From NCBI RefSeq assembly GCF_000319305.2, contig NZ_AMWJ02000001.1:620001-684000 (forward strand): DNA of 64,000 nt, written 5' to 3'. This stretch comes from Pseudomonas bharatica CSV86. Its GTDB lineage: Bacteria; Pseudomonadota; Gammaproteobacteria; Pseudomonadales; Pseudomonadaceae. The position numbers and the translations under genes are program-made. The notes below the pieces were generated by a model. The model was given only the letters and a program-made list of their open reading frames with translations. It ran no database searches and was not told where the DNA came from. This document shows positions 19,344 through 26,690 of this stretch, piece after piece (the first letter of the stretch is position 1; every line of letters starts with the position of its first letter).

Positions 19344-19462
19344 GCCTGTTGCGTGTCTGGCTGATCGGGCTGGGCCTGGCAATCCTGTTGCTGGGCCTGG
19401 CCTGGTGGGGCTGGCAGCGCGGCGGGCTGGCGCTGATGCAATTGGGCATGGGCGTTTGTTAG
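19340..19462 (+). CDS. Small membrane protein, 40 aa, coupled to the MFS gene
   Basis: A GTG start overlaps the MFS stop (GTGA), giving a 40-residue product with one strong hydrophobic segment (LRVWLIGLGLAILLLGLAWW) followed by WQRGG and a short tail. The overlap suggests translational coupling. It could be a transporter accessory peptide or a chance ORF; I know no named family for it. Confidence 0.5.
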   Translation: MSLLRVWLIGLGLAILLLGLAWWGWQRGGLALMQLGMGVC

Positions 19463-19501
19463 GCGTACTCTGAGCGTTCGTACAGCGAATGGAGAATCGT
19501 C

Positions 19502-20050
19502 ATGCAAGCACGCCTGTTGATTGCCGCCCTGGCCCTGGGCATTAGTGGCTTCGCCCTGGCCGACGGTTGCCCGGCCCTGCTCCAGGGCGACCTGCCCAAG
19601 CTGCGGTCCAAGGAAACCATCGATCTGTGCCAGCAGTTCGGCGGCAAGCCGCTGGTGGTGGTGAATACCGCCAGTTATTGCGGCTTCGTCCCGCAGTTCG
19701 AAGGGCTGGAAGCGGTGTACAAGGCGTATCACGGCAAGGGCCTGGAAATGCTGGGTGTGCCGTCCAACGACTTCAAGCAGGAAGACGCCGACAGCGAGAA
19801 GACCGCCAAGGTCTGCTACGCCAACTACGGTGTGACCTTCACCATGGCCGAGGCGCAAAAGGTGCGTGGCGACGGCGCGATCCCATTGTTCCGCGAGCTG
19901 GCCAGCCAGAGCGCTGCGCCCAAGTGGAACTTCTACAAATACGTGATCGACCGCCAGGGCCGGGTGGTCGAGAGTTTCTCCAGCCTGACCAAGCCGGACG
20001 ATCCGAAATTCAGGGCTGCCATCGAACAGGCCATCGCCTCCAAGCCGTGA
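19502..20050 (+). CDS. Glutathione peroxidase family protein, periplasmic
   Basis: A 182-residue thiol peroxidase with a signal peptide (cleavage near ALA-DG, residues 20-21), so it should act in the periplasm. The peroxidatic Cys60 lies in [17 protein letters not shown] and the WNF motif in [11 protein letters not shown]. The usual second cysteine segment FPCNQF is replaced by VPSNDF, so a resolving cysteine is missing at that position; other cysteines (residues 23, 43 and later VCY) might take this role. Thioredoxin-like electron supply is inferred. RBS GGAG precedes the start. Confidence 0.88.
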   Translation: MQARLLIAALALGISGFALADGCPALLQGDLPKLRSKETIDLCQQFGGKPLVVVNTASYCGFVPQFEGLEAVYKAYHGKGLEMLGVPSNDFKQEDADSEKTAKVCYANYGVTFTMAEAQKVRGDGAIPLFRELASQSAAPKWNFYKYVIDRQGRVVESFSSLTKPDDPKFRAAIEQAIASKP

Positions 20051-20054
20051 ACAG

Positions 20055-20321
20055 CTAGTTGCCCGAGTGCACGGTCAGGGCCACCAGCCTGACCACGATC
20101 GGGCGCACTACCAGCACGCAAGCGAAGGCTACCGGCATGGCGAGTTGGTAGGCCCTGAGCACGTTGCCCAGGTAATGCTGGTCAATGCCGCTGTTGGCTG
20201 CGGTGATGACGAAGCACATGAGCATCGCCATGATCGACGACATATACAGGGCGAAAACATAGGGCGTGGCGCGGGCGCCAAGCTTGCGGGGGCGAATGCG
20301 GCTGGTGGTCCTTGATTGCAT
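20055..20321 (-). CDS. DUF2798 small membrane protein
   Basis: An 88-residue protein with two hydrophobic helices (YVFALYMSSIMAMLMCFVITA and AMPVAFACVLVVRPIVVRLV). Spacing and motifs such as ITAANSGID...YL...LRAYQLAMPVAF match the DUF2798 family. Function is unknown. ATG 20321 was chosen because AGGAAAC precedes it; a longer in-frame start adds a basic, non-conserved leader. It is convergent with the peroxidase gene, only four bases away. Confidence 0.85.
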   Translation of the reverse strand: MQSRTTSRIRPRKLGARATPYVFALYMSSIMAMLMCFVITAANSGIDQHYLGNVLRAYQLAMPVAFACVLVVRPIVVRLVALTVHSGN

Positions 20322-20443
20322 GCTGTTTCCTGCGGGCTTGTGTTTGGATCGACGCAGGTTAGCAAGGCGCCTTGCAGGCAAGTAGACGGGCAGGGGTTTG
20401 GTCTTTATAAAGGAAAACTTACGAATCTTGTGGAGATCGCCGA

Positions 20444-21379
20444 GTGAACCTGCTGGGCCTGATCAAGAGTTTCATCAAGGTGGTCGAGGCTGGCAGCATC
20501 GCCGGCGGCGCACGCAGCCTCGGCCTGAGTGCGGCGGCGGTAAGCCAGAATATCGCCCGCCTGGAGGCTCATCTGCAGGTGCGCCTGATATCGCGTACCA
20601 CCCGCAGCATGGTGTTGACCCCCAGCGGTAGCCTCTACTACGACAAGGTGCGGTTGATCGAGCGTGACCTGGAAGAAGCGCAACTGGCGGTCACGGCAAC
20701 CGACAGCGAGCCACGCGGGCGCTTGTGCATCGCCACCAGCTCGGCTTTCGGGCGTCATGTGCTGGCGCGGTTGATCCCGCAGTTCAGTGCGCTGTATCCC
20801 CATCTTTCAATCGAAATGCTTACGAGTGATGCCAAGGTCGATCATGCCCGGCAAGGGGTGGACGTCAGCCTGCGTATCACCCCGCAACTGGAAGACGGCT
20901 TGCTGGCCCGACATATCGCCCAGGTGCCGTTCATTTGCTGTGCGTCGCCTGGCTACCTGGCACGTGAGGGCTGGCCGCAAAGTCCCGAGGAACTCAAGCA
21001 GCGCCGTTGCCTGGTGTTTCGCTATCCGGTGGATGGACGCTTCCTGCGTTGGGGCTTCGTGCGTGACGGCCTGCGCTTCGAGGCCGAGTTCGGCGATGTG
21101 CTGATCAGCGACGATATCGACGTACTTGCACAGATGGCGGTCCATGATGGCGGCATCACCCGGCTGGCCGAGTTCGTCGCCCGTCCCTGGCTGCAGCGCG
21201 GCGAGCTGGTCCCGCTGTTCGAGGAGGAGGGTGGCGGGCGTGCCTATGCCCAGACCGAGCCGATGGATATCTACCTGTGTGTCACCGATCGGTTTGCCAT
21301 GACGCCGAAGGTCCGTGCCTTCATGGCGTTTCTCAAGGAGAGCCTGGGCGACGAATGGAAGGTCAGGGCCTCCAGCTGA
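20444..21379 (+). CDS. LysR family transcriptional regulator
   Basis: A 311-residue LTTR with an N-terminal HTH (LIKSFIKVVEAGSIAGGARSLGLSAAAVSQNIARLEAHL) and a substrate-binding effector domain from about residue 92. The segment RTTRSMVLTPSG places it in the large CrgA/DmlR-like subgroup. The GTG start has GGAG upstream. Its target is unclear: it is flanked by the divergent DUF2798 gene, so it may control that gene. A strong terminator follows. Confidence 0.92.
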   Translation: MNLLGLIKSFIKVVEAGSIAGGARSLGLSAAAVSQNIARLEAHLQVRLISRTTRSMVLTPSGSLYYDKVRLIERDLEEAQLAVTATDSEPRGRLCIATSSAFGRHVLARLIPQFSALYPHLSIEMLTSDAKVDHARQGVDVSLRITPQLEDGLLARHIAQVPFICCASPGYLAREGWPQSPEELKQRRCLVFRYPVDGRFLRWGFVRDGLRFEAEFGDVLISDDIDVLAQMAVHDGGITRLAEFVARPWLQRGELVPLFEEEGGGRAYAQTEPMDIYLCVTDRFAMTPKVRAFMAFLKESLGDEWKVRASS

Positions 21380-21383
21380 AATG

Positions 21384-21411
21384 AAAAAACCGCCAGCGAG
21401 GGCGGTTTTTT
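21384..21411. terminator. Bidirectional intrinsic terminator
   Basis: AAAAAACCGCC, loop AGCGA, then GGCGGTTTTTT. The A and T tracts on both sides allow it to serve the LysR gene on the plus strand and fadL on the minus strand. Confidence 0.93.
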
Positions 21412-21430
21412 CATGCAGCCAGCAGCGAAA

Positions 21431-22699
21431 TCAGAAGCGGTAGGTCAGGGACGCACCCAGGCCGTGTGCACTGTTTTCGTACTTGGCGCTGTAGGCCCCT
21501 TTGCTCGGATCACGCAGATTGACCTTGGTGTCCTCTTCCCACAGGTAGGAGTAGGCCACGTCGATGGTCATGTCGTCGGTCGGAGACCAGCCCGCACCAA
21601 CGCTGAAGATCTTGCGATCGCCAGTGGGGATGCGTGGCGAGCGGTTGACGTTGTTGGTCGGCGACTGGTCGACGGTGAAGCCGGTGCGCAGGGTCCATTC
21701 CTTGTTCAGCTTGTAGGACGCGCCGATGGCGTGGGCCCAGGTGTCGTGCCAGTTCTGCTCTTCGCTGATGGTGCCCAGGTTCGCGCGCAGAGGGGCCGGT
21801 ACGCCGTCGTTCTTGACGGTGATGGCCTCCAGGCGGCTCCAGCGGGTCCAGGTGCTGCCCGCGTAGAGGGTCCATTGGTCATCCAGCTCGTGGGTGACGG
21901 ACAGGTCCACGGATTCCGGGGTCTTGATGTTCAGCGAAGCGTCGAACTTGGCGCCGTTGAACGGACCGAAGCCGGTGCCCTGGATCTTGGTGTCGCCCTT
22001 GAGCTTGTAGTCGACCATCGAGTGGTAGGTCAGGCCGACGCGGGTGCTGTCGGTCGCCTGGACCAGGATGCCGATGTTGTAGCCGACGGCGGTGTCGTCG
22101 CCGGAGATCTTCACCTTGCCGTCGTTGCGGCCCAGGCTTGCGGTGTTCAGCGTGGCCGACTCGAGGGCGCCGTCGATGCGGTTGATGGTCGGGCCGAAAC
22201 CGATCGAGACCTTGTCGTTGAAGGCGTAGCTGACGGTCGGCTGGAAGGTGACCACCTGGACTTCCGACTTGCTGCCGAAGTAGCGGCCGGCGAAGCCGTG
22301 TTCGTAGTCGGTGATCAGGCCGAACGGCACGTAGACGCCGAAACCGACGCTCCAGTGATCGTCGATCGGCTTGACGTAGTAGCCCATCGGGACGCCAACC
22401 ACGGGAACCATGTCGCCGTCGTTGCTGCCGCCGAAGGTGCCACGGCCATCCTTGATGTCGGTCTTGGCGATCACGGCAGCGCCGCCGACAGTGATTTGTT
22501 CGCGTTTCAGGCGGGACATGCCGGCAGGGTTGCCGTACACGGTGCTGGCATCATCGGCAGTAGAAGAACGACCGGCGAAACCGGTGCCCATGCCGCTGAC
22601 ACTTTGTTCGTTGAGTGCGAAACCGCTGGCGAGCAGGTGGGAGGAAGCCAGGGTTACCGCAATGGCGAGGGTGCTTTTGATGAGTGTGACTTTTTTCAT
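21431..22699 (-). CDS. fadL: OmpP1/FadL family outer-membrane transporter
   Basis: A 14-strand outer-membrane barrel for long-chain fatty acids or other hydrophobic substrates. The 422-residue protein has a signal peptide (MKKVTLIKSTLAIAVTLASS, mature start about SGFALNEQS), the N-terminal hatch with the NPA motif (YGNPAGMSRL), and a C-terminal aromatic residue (LTYRF) for Bam-dependent assembly. ATG 22699 has a TGGAG site upstream. The gene order FadL followed by the adjacent unknown gene is, from memory, as in P. aeruginosa PA1288-PA1289. Confidence 0.93.
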   Translation of the reverse strand: MKKVTLIKSTLAIAVTLASSHLLASGFALNEQSVSGMGTGFAGRSSTADDASTVYGNPAGMSRLKREQITVGGAAVIAKTDIKDGRGTFGGSNDGDMVPVVGVPMGYYVKPIDDHWSVGFGVYVPFGLITDYEHGFAGRYFGSKSEVQVVTFQPTVSYAFNDKVSIGFGPTINRIDGALESATLNTASLGRNDGKVKISGDDTAVGYNIGILVQATDSTRVGLTYHSMVDYKLKGDTKIQGTGFGPFNGAKFDASLNIKTPESVDLSVTHELDDQWTLYAGSTWTRWSRLEAITVKNDGVPAPLRANLGTISEEQNWHDTWAHAIGASYKLNKEWTLRTGFTVDQSPTNNVNRSPRIPTGDRKIFSVGAGWSPTDDMTIDVAYSYLWEEDTKVNLRDPSKGAYSAKYENSAHGLGASLTYRF

Positions 22700-22846
22700 T
22701 ATTAGAAACTCCAGGGGATCACCGGGGCGCAAATTACCAACATTTTCCGGAGCGCGCTATAGCCCCTATCGCGGGAGATAGACGCATTTTGTAGGACAAT
22801 CCGACCAAAATTGGCATTTATTCCGTTTGGTGTTGTAGGTGTTTTC

Positions 22847-23329
22847 CTAACATGCCTGACGTTCCACGGGTGCGATGCAGGCCTGCCAGGCCTGGGTGAA
22901 GTCGCGCAGCCGGCCTTGCGGCTGGAAAATCTGACGCCAGACCTTGGCCAGTCCGAGCAGGTCGTCGGGTTCCGGCAGGTGCGGCGCCTGCTCTTCGATC
23001 AGCATCCATGCTATGGCAGTGGCATAACGCAGGTTCACCGTCAGTTCCAGGTGCGGGCCGTTGAGAAAAGCATGCTGACTAGCCAGACCGCGGACGAGGC
23101 TGGCCAGTTCCGGATCGCGTGCGAGAAAGTGATCCCAGACCGATTGGTGACGTATTTCCGCGATGCGGTACAAGCCGTGACCGCGGCGATCGTGAAGCGC
23201 GGCGCCAAGGGCCGACTGGCTGGCGGCGATCCCCAGCAACAGGGCTTCGGCGCAGGGGCTGTGGCGATCCAGGTAGATCAGCGTCGGCCGGATCACGTAT
23301 TGGCTCAACTCGCTCGCGGCGATTCCCAT
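22847..23329 (-). CDS. Phage lysozyme-like conserved protein, possibly inactive
   Basis: A 160-residue protein without signal peptide. Segments AEALLLGIAASQSALG, HGLYRIAEIRHQSVWDHFL, LASLVRGLASQ, NLRYATAIAWMLI and LPEPDDLLGLAKVWRQIF resemble, from memory, a family of phage proteins with a lysozyme-like start of the form LLLGTAAQES-LG. Here the expected acidic residue of the ES pair is Gln (QS), so any glycosidase activity may be lost. Function is unknown; conserved association with fadL suggests a resident, not a recent phage, gene. GAGGG precedes ATG 23329. Confidence 0.6.
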   Translation of the reverse strand: MGIAASELSQYVIRPTLIYLDRHSPCAEALLLGIAASQSALGAALHDRRGHGLYRIAEIRHQSVWDHFLARDPELASLVRGLASQHAFLNGPHLELTVNLRYATAIAWMLIEEQAPHLPEPDDLLGLAKVWRQIFQPQGRLRDFTQAWQACIAPVERQAC

Positions 23330-23563
23330 GATGCCCTCGAACAGAAAAGTGGCCGGCGGGACGCTGGTGCTTGGCAGCAGGGTGGGTCGGAGTCAGGCCC
23401 GCCGGAAGCGGACAGGGCCGCTTGAGTTGAAGTGTAGTGTCATATTCCGGCTGTAAAGGGCTGTTTTTAAATCGTTTCCGGCATCTGTTCATAAGCCATA
23501 TGCCGAACGGTACTTAAAAATGCGGGGATATTTGCGCAATGCGGGAGGGTGTGGCGGATAGCG

Positions 23564-23587
23564 AAAGCCCCTCGGATGAGGGGCTTT
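23564..23587 (-). terminator. Intrinsic terminator of the 75-aa gene
   Basis: Perfect 10-bp stem AAAGCCCCTC / GAGGGGCTTT with a GGAT loop, just downstream of the stop codon of the minus-strand gene. Confidence 0.85.
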
Positions 23588-23602
23588 GGAGAGAGTGGTC
23601 CA

Positions 23603-23830
23603 TCAGGCGATCAACGCCTGACGGGTCCGGTCGATCACCGCCTGCAGCGGCTCGGCACGGGTGTATTGCTCGGGGTAGAGGCGTTCGCTGTGCTGGGCGA
23701 TGCCGTGTTCATCGACCAGGGTAAAGCTGAAGCTGTTCTTGCGCGAAGCAAGGATGATGCAGTTCAGCGGCGCGAAGGCCTGGGACAGGGTGCGGATGGC
23801 CGCTTGGGTATGAGCGTTGTGAGTCATCAT
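23603..23830 (-). CDS. Small conserved protein, DUF3509-like
   Basis: A 75-residue soluble protein, with tandem ATG codons at 23830 and 23827. The body (IRTLSQAFAPLNCIILASRKNSFSFTLVDEHGIAQHSERLYPEQYTR) has the size and beta-rich pattern of the Pseudomonas DUF3509 family, but I assign this only tentatively. It has its own terminator and a hairpin in its leader, so it is a single-gene unit. An in-frame extension to 23962 is not supported. Confidence 0.65.
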   Translation of the reverse strand: MMTHNAHTQAAIRTLSQAFAPLNCIILASRKNSFSFTLVDEHGIAQHSERLYPEQYTRAEPLQAVIDRTRQALIA

Positions 23831-23853
23831 TGTTTTGGACGTTCCTGCATGAG

Positions 23854-23875
23854 ATACGGCTAGTTTGAGCCGTAT
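23854..23875 (-). promoter_or_regulatory. Hairpin or operator in the leader of the 75-aa gene
   Basis: ATACGGCT and AGCCGTAT form an 8-bp perfect inverted repeat around a six-base loop, 24 bases upstream of the start codon. It could be a repressor site or a leader hairpin. Confidence 0.45.
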
Positions 23876-23880
23876 ATGTT

Positions 23881-24790
23881 TCAAACGTTCCAGTGACGCG
23901 TGCCTTTGGCGGGCAGGATGCGGCAGAACCCCTGGAACAGGGCAGCCAGTGAACGAGCGCAATATAAAAGGTGGCGCCTTGGGCTGACTGGTAGGTACTT
24001 CGGAAGACGGGCAACACGCCAGGGCAATAGGTTCTGTGCCCCTGGGTGAGGATCCTGTTCAGTCTGCTGGAGGGCTCGGCAGGGCGGTATGGATAGCCTG
24101 GGGAGCTTTTCGGTTGGCGGGTCCTGGTTTCAGCAGGATGGCCCATTCCTTTGAGATGGAGGAGCGATGCTGCAAGGACCGCTTTGGCCAGAATTGACTT
24201 TCAGCTTGGTACTAACGGCGGCGAAGATACCGGCTTCCGCTCTCGCTGGCAAGTGGTTTTCATCTTTCGTCCGGCTAGCCGGGCATTATCTCGATTTTAT
24301 GCGGCGCTGGGAAGCCCAGTGTGGCGCTGCGAATGACCGTGATGGTGCGCTCGATCGCTTCGCTTTGGGGCGCTTGTACACACTTGGGGCGCCCCTTGTC
24401 ACCACCGGGTCATGCCCCTGCATGGGTGCCCCATTGACCGGTCGGATCCGACAAGTCAATGAAAAAAAACACTTTTTTTAGCTGGTGAAAAAATCGTCAG
24501 TTTGAGCGCAGGCCCCATTCTATCGGGGTTTGCGGGGTGTACGAGGCGGTTGTCCACTGAGTTATCCACAGCTTCTGTGGATTGTCCCGGGCGCTTGCTC
24601 TAGGACGGGCGTGCCAGCAAGGCGAGGCGTGTCGGACAATTCTCTGATGAGGTCTTGTTGGATGAAAAATAGCGTCGGAAAGGTCAAGAAAAAACATCAG
24701 AAATTTCTTAAGGAACTTAAAAAATCGCATGAGCGATCGTCGGAAAAATCGGGTAGAGTGCGCGCCCCAAGAAATGTCCTGCCTGTTTTT
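23881..24790. other. Long region without a convincing gene
   Basis: About 900 bases between two small genes. A plus-strand frame at 24167-24481 (104 codons) has GGAGGAGCG before its ATG, but its translation resembles nothing I know and ends in an A/T tract (A8 and T7 near 24462-24478). A minus-strand frame to 24146 is equally unconvincing. GTCGGATCCGAC at 24441-24452 is a perfect 12-bp palindrome. The part from about 24660 to 24750 is AT-rich and promoter-like. An unrecognised small RNA is possible. Confidence 0.4.
24562..24584. promoter_or_regulatory. Pair of DnaA-box-like sites
   Basis: A consensus DnaA box TTATCCACA (24562-24570) faces an inverted TGTGGATTG (24576-24584), one or two bases off consensus, five bases away. 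The arrangement resembles the perfect pair at 50231-50261. Confidence 0.55.
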
Positions 24791-25117
24791 ATGAAGTTTC
24801 GCGGTCGATCCACTGAATCAAATCCCTCCGCTTCTCCCCTTGCCGAACCCCGACGGCTGTCGCTGAAGGTTGCCCTGTGGCTGCTCGACAGTCCCCGCCT
24901 CGGCGCCAAGCCGCAGGTCAAGCATTTCGCTGGGCGTTTGCTCAAGCAGCCGGCGCGCGAAGGGGTGGTCGAGGCGCAGAGCCGTTTGGGGCGCATGCTG
25001 TGCCGCGAATGCGGCAACGCCCGCGATCGTCGTATCGGGCACGAGCTGCTGCGCCAGGCTGCTCGTGCCGGCGATCACAGTGCGCAGCTGGAACTTCGGC
25101 GATTGCCGCGCGACTGA
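24791..25117 (+). CDS. Sel1-like repeat protein, small
   Basis: A 108-residue basic protein whose C-terminal half (VEAQSRLGRMLCRECGNARDRRIGHELLRQAARAGDHSAQLELRRL) reads as two Sel1/TPR-like helical repeats, normally protein-interaction modules. No signal peptide. The start is uncertain: ATG 24791 begins the conserved-looking part but lacks a clear ribosome site; ATG 24662 is in frame with GAGG upstream and would add a Lys-rich, AT-rich leader. It lies 58 bases before rmuC. Confidence 0.7.
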   Translation: MKFRGRSTESNPSASPLAEPRRLSLKVALWLLDSPRLGAKPQVKHFAGRLLKQPAREGVVEAQSRLGRMLCRECGNARDRRIGHELLRQAARAGDHSAQLELRRLPRD

Positions 25118-25175
25118 AGAGCCGGACCGACCTGATGACTGTTAAGCTCAGCGGGATTTTTTCCGAGGGGTGAAC

Positions 25176-26690
25176 ATGCTGTCGATGGTTGCACTGGATC
25201 TGACCAGCCTGATGCTGGGTATGTTGCTGGCGGCGGTTCCCGCAGCCGTGGTGCTGGTGCGCTGGCAGCGTCGGCACAGCGAGCGCCAGGCGCAGATGAG
25301 CTTGCAGGAAGAGCGCCTGGGCGGCGCCTTGCTGGCCCAGGAGGGGTTGCAGGCGCAACTGGACGCCTGCCGCGACGAGATCAGCGACCTCAGCCAGGCC
25401 AACAGCGCCAAGCAGGCCAGCCTGGCGGCCCAGGCCCGCGAAATCGATCTGTTGCAGATCGAGCGCGACAACGCCCGCGATGCCGCCCACGCCTGGAACC
25501 TGGAGCGCAGTGCGCGCGAAGCCGAACTGCGCCGCCTCGACGCCCGTTGCGCCGGCCTCGAAGCGGAATTGCGCGAGCAGCAGGACAGCCATCAGCAGCG
25601 CCTCGCCGACCTGCAGGCTTCGCGCGATGAACTGCGTGCCCAGTTCGCCGAGATGGCGACGAAGATCTTCGATGAGCGCGAGCAGCGCTTCGCCCAGACC
25701 AGCCAGCAGCATCTCGGCCAGTTGCTCGATCCGCTCAAGGAGCGCATCCAGGCTTTCGAAAAACGCGTTGAGGAAAGCTACCAGCAGGAAGCCCGCGAGC
25801 GTTTCTCCCTGGGCAAGGAACTGGAGCGCCTGCAGCAACTCAACCTGCGCCTGAGCGACGAAGCGACCAACCTGACCCAGGCCCTCAAGGGCCAGAAGAC
25901 CCAGGGCAACTGGGGCGAACTGATCCTGGAAAAGGTCCTTGAACATGCCGGCCTGGAGAAGGGCCGCGAGTACCAGACCCAGGTCAGCCTCAAGAGTGCC
26001 GACGGCGAGCGCTACCAGCCCGACGTGCTGATCATGCTGCCGGGCGACAAGCAGGTGGTGGTGGATTCCAAGGTCAGCCTGACCGCCTACCAGCAATTCA
26101 TCGGTGCCAGTGAGGACGACGTGGCCCAGGCCGCCCTCAAGCAGCATGTGCATTCGCTGCGCAGCCATGTGAAAGGCCTGTCGAGCAAGGACTACAACCG
26201 CCTCGACGGCCTGACCAGCCTGGACTTCGTTCTGCTCTTCGTCCCCATCGAAGCGGCATTTTCGGCTGCCCTGCAGGCCGAGCCGGGCCTGTTCCAGGAG
26301 GCGTTCGACCGGCAGATCGTCATCGTCAGCCCGACCACCCTGCTGGCCACCCTGCGGGTCATCGACAGCCTGTGGAAGCAGGAACGGCAGAGCCAGAACG
26401 CCCGGGAAATCGCCGAGCGGGCAGGCTGGCTGTACGACAAGTTCGTGCTGTTCATCCAGGACCTGGACGAGTTGGGCAGCCGCCTGCAGCAGGTGGACAA
26501 GGCTTATGCGGCCGCGCGCAACAAGCTCTGCGAGGGACGCGGCAACCTGGTCAGCCGCAGCGAGCAGCTCAAGCTGCTCGGCGCCCGGGCCAGCAAGAGC
26601 CTGCCCGGCGAGTTGCTGGAGCGGGCCATGGCCGGGGAGGCCGACCCGGCCAACGATGCGCTTATTGCACCAGGCTCAGATGGCGATTGA
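25176..26690 (+). CDS. rmuC: DNA recombination protein RmuC
   Basis: RmuC limits inversion at short inverted repeats and contains a predicted nuclease fold. The 504-residue protein has an N-terminal membrane anchor (LTSLMLGMLLAAVPAAVVLV), a long coiled coil (about 30-190) and the conserved core (QGNWGELILEKVLEHAGLEKG, VVVDSKVSLTAYQQF, LDFVLLFVPIEAAF, SPTTLLATLRVI). ATG 25176 has GAGGGG at good spacing; a GTG six bases upstream overlaps that site. The last 29 bases overlap the end of the convergent kinase gene. Confidence 0.94.
   Translation: MLSMVALDLTSLMLGMLLAAVPAAVVLVRWQRRHSERQAQMSLQEERLGGALLAQEGLQAQLDACRDEISDLSQANSAKQASLAAQAREIDLLQIERDNARDAAHAWNLERSAREAELRRLDARCAGLEAELREQQDSHQQRLADLQASRDELRAQFAEMATKIFDEREQRFAQTSQQHLGQLLDPLKERIQAFEKRVEESYQQEARERFSLGKELERLQQLNLRLSDEATNLTQALKGQKTQGNWGELILEKVLEHAGLEKGREYQTQVSLKSADGERYQPDVLIMLPGDKQVVVDSKVSLTAYQQFIGASEDDVAQAALKQHVHSLRSHVKGLSSKDYNRLDGLTSLDFVLLFVPIEAAFSAALQAEPGLFQEAFDRQIVIVSPTTLLATLRVIDSLWKQERQSQNAREIAERAGWLYDKFVLFIQDLDELGSRLQQVDKAYAAARNKLCEGRGNLVSRSEQLKLLGARASKSLPGELLERAMAGEADPANDALIAPGSDGD

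Noticed and set aside
24167..24481. Possible 104-codon gene with a good ribosome site
   Set aside because: No recognisable motif, odd composition and an end in a poly-A/T region; kept only as part of the unexplained region.
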